From contig NZ_BPQU01000016.1 in assembly GCF_022179445.1 (NCBI RefSeq), positions 51,039-115,038 of the forward strand: DNA of 64,000 nt, written 5' to 3'. The position numbers and the translations under genes were made by a program. Origin of the DNA: Methylobacterium mesophilicum (GTDB lineage Bacteria; Pseudomonadota; Alphaproteobacteria; Rhizobiales; Beijerinckiaceae). Positions 62,251-64,000 of the stretch are shown piece after piece. Below the pieces are notes generated by a model. That model had not been told where the DNA came from. It ran no database searches and worked only from the letters and a program-made list of their open reading frames with translations. Numbering within the stretch: the first letter of the stretch is position 1; every line of letters begins with the position of its first letter.

Positions 62251-63357
62251 TTACGACATCCTCTCGTAGGTGGCGGCCTCGTCGGGGCCGAGCTGCAGCC
62301 GCTCGGCCAGCCTGAATGCGTCGCTCGCCAAGGCGACGGTCAGATCCGGGCCGAGCGCCTTCAGGCCGCCCGCCGGGCCGAGTTCGGCCGGTCCCGTGAC
62401 CAGCGTGCAGGCCTCGATCAGATCGGCCCGCGCCAGGGCGTCGGCAAGGCGCGGGCCGCCCTCGCTGCACAGCCGCGTCAAACCGCGCTCCCCGAGATGC
62501 GCCAGCGCGGTCGGCAGCTCGACGCGGCCGGTGACATCCGCGGGCAGGATGGCGATCTCGACGCCCAGCGCCTCCAGGGCCCGGCGGGCGTGGGCGGGGG
62601 CCGAGCGGGTGGTGAGGACCAGGGTGGCGGTGTCCCGGGCGGTCCGGGCCAGCACGCTGGCGGGCGAGAGCATCAGGTGCGAATCGACCACGATCCGCAG
62701 GGGCGAGCGGGCGCCGAGGCCCGGCAGCCGCACCGTCAGGGACGGGTCGTCCGCCCGGGCGGTGCCGATGCCGATCAGGATCGCGTCGGCATGCGCCCGC
62801 CAGAGATGCACCGCGCCGTCGGCCACCGGGCCGGTGATCCGCAGGCGCTCCGGGCCGGCGCCCGCGCAGAAGCCGTCGCGGGTGCGGGCGAGCTTGAGGT
62901 GCACGGCGGGCCGGCCGCGGGTGACCCGGGTGATGTGGCCGATATGGTCGCGGGCCGCGAGATCCCGCATCAGCCCAGTCTCGACCGCGACGCCGGCGGC
63001 CCGCAGCCGCGCGTGGCCGCGCCCGGCCACCCGGGCGTCCGGATCCTCGATGGCGCTGACCACCCGGGCGATCCCGGCGGCCAGGATGGCGTCGGTGCAG
63101 GGCGGCGTGCGGCCGTGATGCGAGCACGGCTCCAGGGTAACGTAGAGGGTCGCGCCTCGTGCGGCGGCGCCGGCCTCGGCGAGGGCCAGGGGCTCGCCGT
63201 GCGGACGGCCCCCCGGCGCCGTCGCCCCGGTCCCGAGGATCCGGTCGGTGCCGGGCTCGACCACGACGGCGCCCACCGACGGGTTCGGCCAGGTGGTGCC
63301 GAGCCCGCGCCGGCCGAGCGCCAGGGCGAGGCGCATGAAGGTCGCGTCGTCGCTCAT
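62251..63357 (-). CDS. ribD: bifunctional diaminohydroxyphosphoribosylaminopyrimidine deaminase/reductase
   Basis: The N-terminal zinc deaminase (residues about 1-145) has [20 protein letters not shown] with His-Gly-Glu where most homologues have His-Ala-Glu. [20 protein letters not shown] supplies the zinc Cys pair. The C-terminal reductase (about 150-365) has [20 protein letters not shown] and [19 protein letters not shown]. Together they perform the second and third steps of riboflavin synthesis. The ATG overlaps the nrdR stop (63354-63357), so the genes are coupled. Gly in place of Ala next to the zinc ligands is unusual but conservative. Confidence 0.93.
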   Translation of the reverse strand: MSDDATFMRLALALGRRGLGTTWPNPSVGAVVVEPGTDRILGTGATAPGGRPHGEPLALAEAGAAARGATLYVTLEPCSHHGRTPPCTDAILAAGIARVVSAIEDPDARVAGRGHARLRAAGVAVETGLMRDLAARDHIGHITRVTRGRPAVHLKLARTRDGFCAGAGPERLRITGPVADGAVHLWRAHADAILIGIGTARADDPSLTVRLPGLGARSPLRIVVDSHLMLSPASVLARTARDTATLVLTTRSAPAHARRALEALGVEIAILPADVTGRVELPTALAHLGERGLTRLCSEGGPRLADALARADLIEACTLVTGPAELGPAGGLKALGPDLTVALASDAFRLAERLQLGPDEAATYERMS

Positions 63358-63893
63358 GGCCGGGCGGCCCGGCGGCGGGGCGGGGCGTCGGGCTCTTCAG
63401 GCTCCTCCGGCGGGGAACCCGGCCCGGCCCCCACGGTGAGCAGGCCGTCGCCCAGGGTCCCGAGCAGGTCCTCGAAATCCTTGGCCTCGCGAAAATTCTT
63501 GTAGACCGAGGCGAAGCGCACGTAGGCGACGTCGTCGAGGCCTTTGAGCCCCGCCATCACCAATTCGCCGATCGCCTCGGAGGTCACCTCGGGCTCGCCG
63601 GCGCTCTCGAGCTGCCGGGTGATGCCGCTGACCAGCCGCTCGATCCGGTCGGGCTCGACGGCGCGCTTGCGCAGGGCCACGTCGATCGAGCGCTGCAGCT
63701 TGTCCCGGTCGAACGGCACGCGCTTGCCCGAGCGCTTGAGCACCACGACCTCGCGCAGCTGCACCCGCTCGAAGGTGGTGAAGCGGCCGGCGCAATCCGG
63801 GCAGACCCGGCGGCGCCGGATCGCGGCGCCGTCCTCGGAGGGCCGCGAATCCTTCACCTGCGTCTCGGAGCCGCCGCAATAGGGACACCGCAT
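63354..63893 (-). CDS. nrdR: transcriptional repressor NrdR
   Basis: This 179-residue protein has the N-terminal zinc ribbon [20 protein letters not shown] and [20 protein letters not shown] (Cys 3, 6, 31, 34), then an ATP-cone domain beginning [20 protein letters not shown]. NrdR represses ribonucleotide reductase genes according to ATP/dATP level. The C-terminal Gly/Pro-rich tail is longer than usual (typical length about 150-160). The nrdR-ribD-ribE order is common in Alphaproteobacteria, often after glyA. No glyA is seen in the last 107 bp, which hold a run of Gs at about 63927-63939 and no gene. Confidence 0.95.
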   Translation of the reverse strand: MRCPYCGGSETQVKDSRPSEDGAAIRRRRVCPDCAGRFTTFERVQLREVVVLKRSGKRVPFDRDKLQRSIDVALRKRAVEPDRIERLVSGITRQLESAGEPEVTSEAIGELVMAGLKGLDDVAYVRFASVYKNFREAKDFEDLLGTLGDGLLTVGAGPGSPPEEPEEPDAPPRRRAARP

Positions 63894-64000
63894 GGGATCT
63901 GCACTCGACGCATGGAAACGGGCGGGGAGCGGGGGGGGGCGCGTGGGGCGGGGCGGCGTGCGGCACCGCGTCGGTATGCGGCGCAGCCTCGGCGGCAGCC

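Overview
The window is very GC-rich chromosomal DNA from an alphaproteobacterium, most likely Methylobacterium/Methylorubrum or a close relative (inference). Supporting signs are a CpdR-type regulator, a tRNA-His with an A discriminator and no encoded extra 5' G, a TIGR02301-type protein, a K+-insensitive proton pyrophosphatase, a TTAA-N7-TTAA CtrA-type box, PAS and HWE histidine kinases, and several families of intergenic palindromic repeats. It is dense housekeeping chromosome with accessory genes in the first 20 kb. I see no prophage, CRISPR array or intact insertion sequence; one degraded IS3-type transposase fragment is present.

Layout. 0-9.6 kb: accessory genes. These are a truncated dehalogenase-like hydrolase, a non-heme haloperoxidase-like hydrolase, a PAS histidine kinase with an overlapping receiver gene, two AraC regulators, a TetR regulator with palindromic operator candidates upstream, an orphan FixJ-type regulator, a bicupin oxalate decarboxylase-like enzyme, a UBP zinc-finger protein and a small His/Arg-rich secreted protein. 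9.8-17 kb: a redox block made of an FdhF/YdeP molybdoenzyme, both subunits of a cyanide-insensitive bd-type oxidase, a phospholipase D-like protein and a pair of half-size chromate transporter genes. The IS3 relic and a porin follow. 19.5-28 kb: rsgA, tRNA-Thr(TGT), two small membrane proteins, cpdR, hpt, two tartrate/malate dehydrogenase paralogues on either side of tRNA-His(GTG) and a divergent CLC channel.

28-36 kb (minus strand): dxs, xseB, a CX5R phosphatase, an HD phosphohydrolase, tag, ygfZ, a coupled trio (TIGR02301 protein, NUDIX hydrolase, periplasmic protein) and an SDR. 36.8-42.7 kb (plus strand): a carboxymuconolactone decarboxylase-like protein, then ribH-nusB-thiL and hppA. 43-48.6 kb: a two-gene unit whose second product resembles AbiEii/DUF6036 nucleotidyltransferases, an Old Yellow Enzyme reductase, an HWE histidine kinase, a HAD phosphatase and a BamE-like lipoprotein. 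49-54.7 kb: a ubiquinol-cytochrome c chaperone, a YceD/DUF177 protein, then plsX-fabH-ihfA-merR. 55.6-60.8 kb: the stress cluster prkA-yeaH-spoVR. 61-64 kb: a thioesterase, then nrdR-ribD-ribE on the minus strand.

How the genes fit together. Riboflavin synthesis (ribD, ribE, ribH) is present but split into two blocks about 20 kb apart on opposite strands. The molybdoenzyme and bd oxidase look like one co-transcribed unit. plsX-fabH starts fatty acid synthesis and is followed by the nucleoid protein gene ihfA. dxs feeds isoprenoids. Large hairpins or palindromic repeats fill most gaps above 200 bp. The most open-ended observations are the nucleotidyltransferase pair at 43 kb, the CtrA-type box upstream of an unknown gene at 40 kb, the perfect long hairpins ahead of ihfA and prkA, the TetR operator array, and the CLC protein with a non-canonical selectivity filter.
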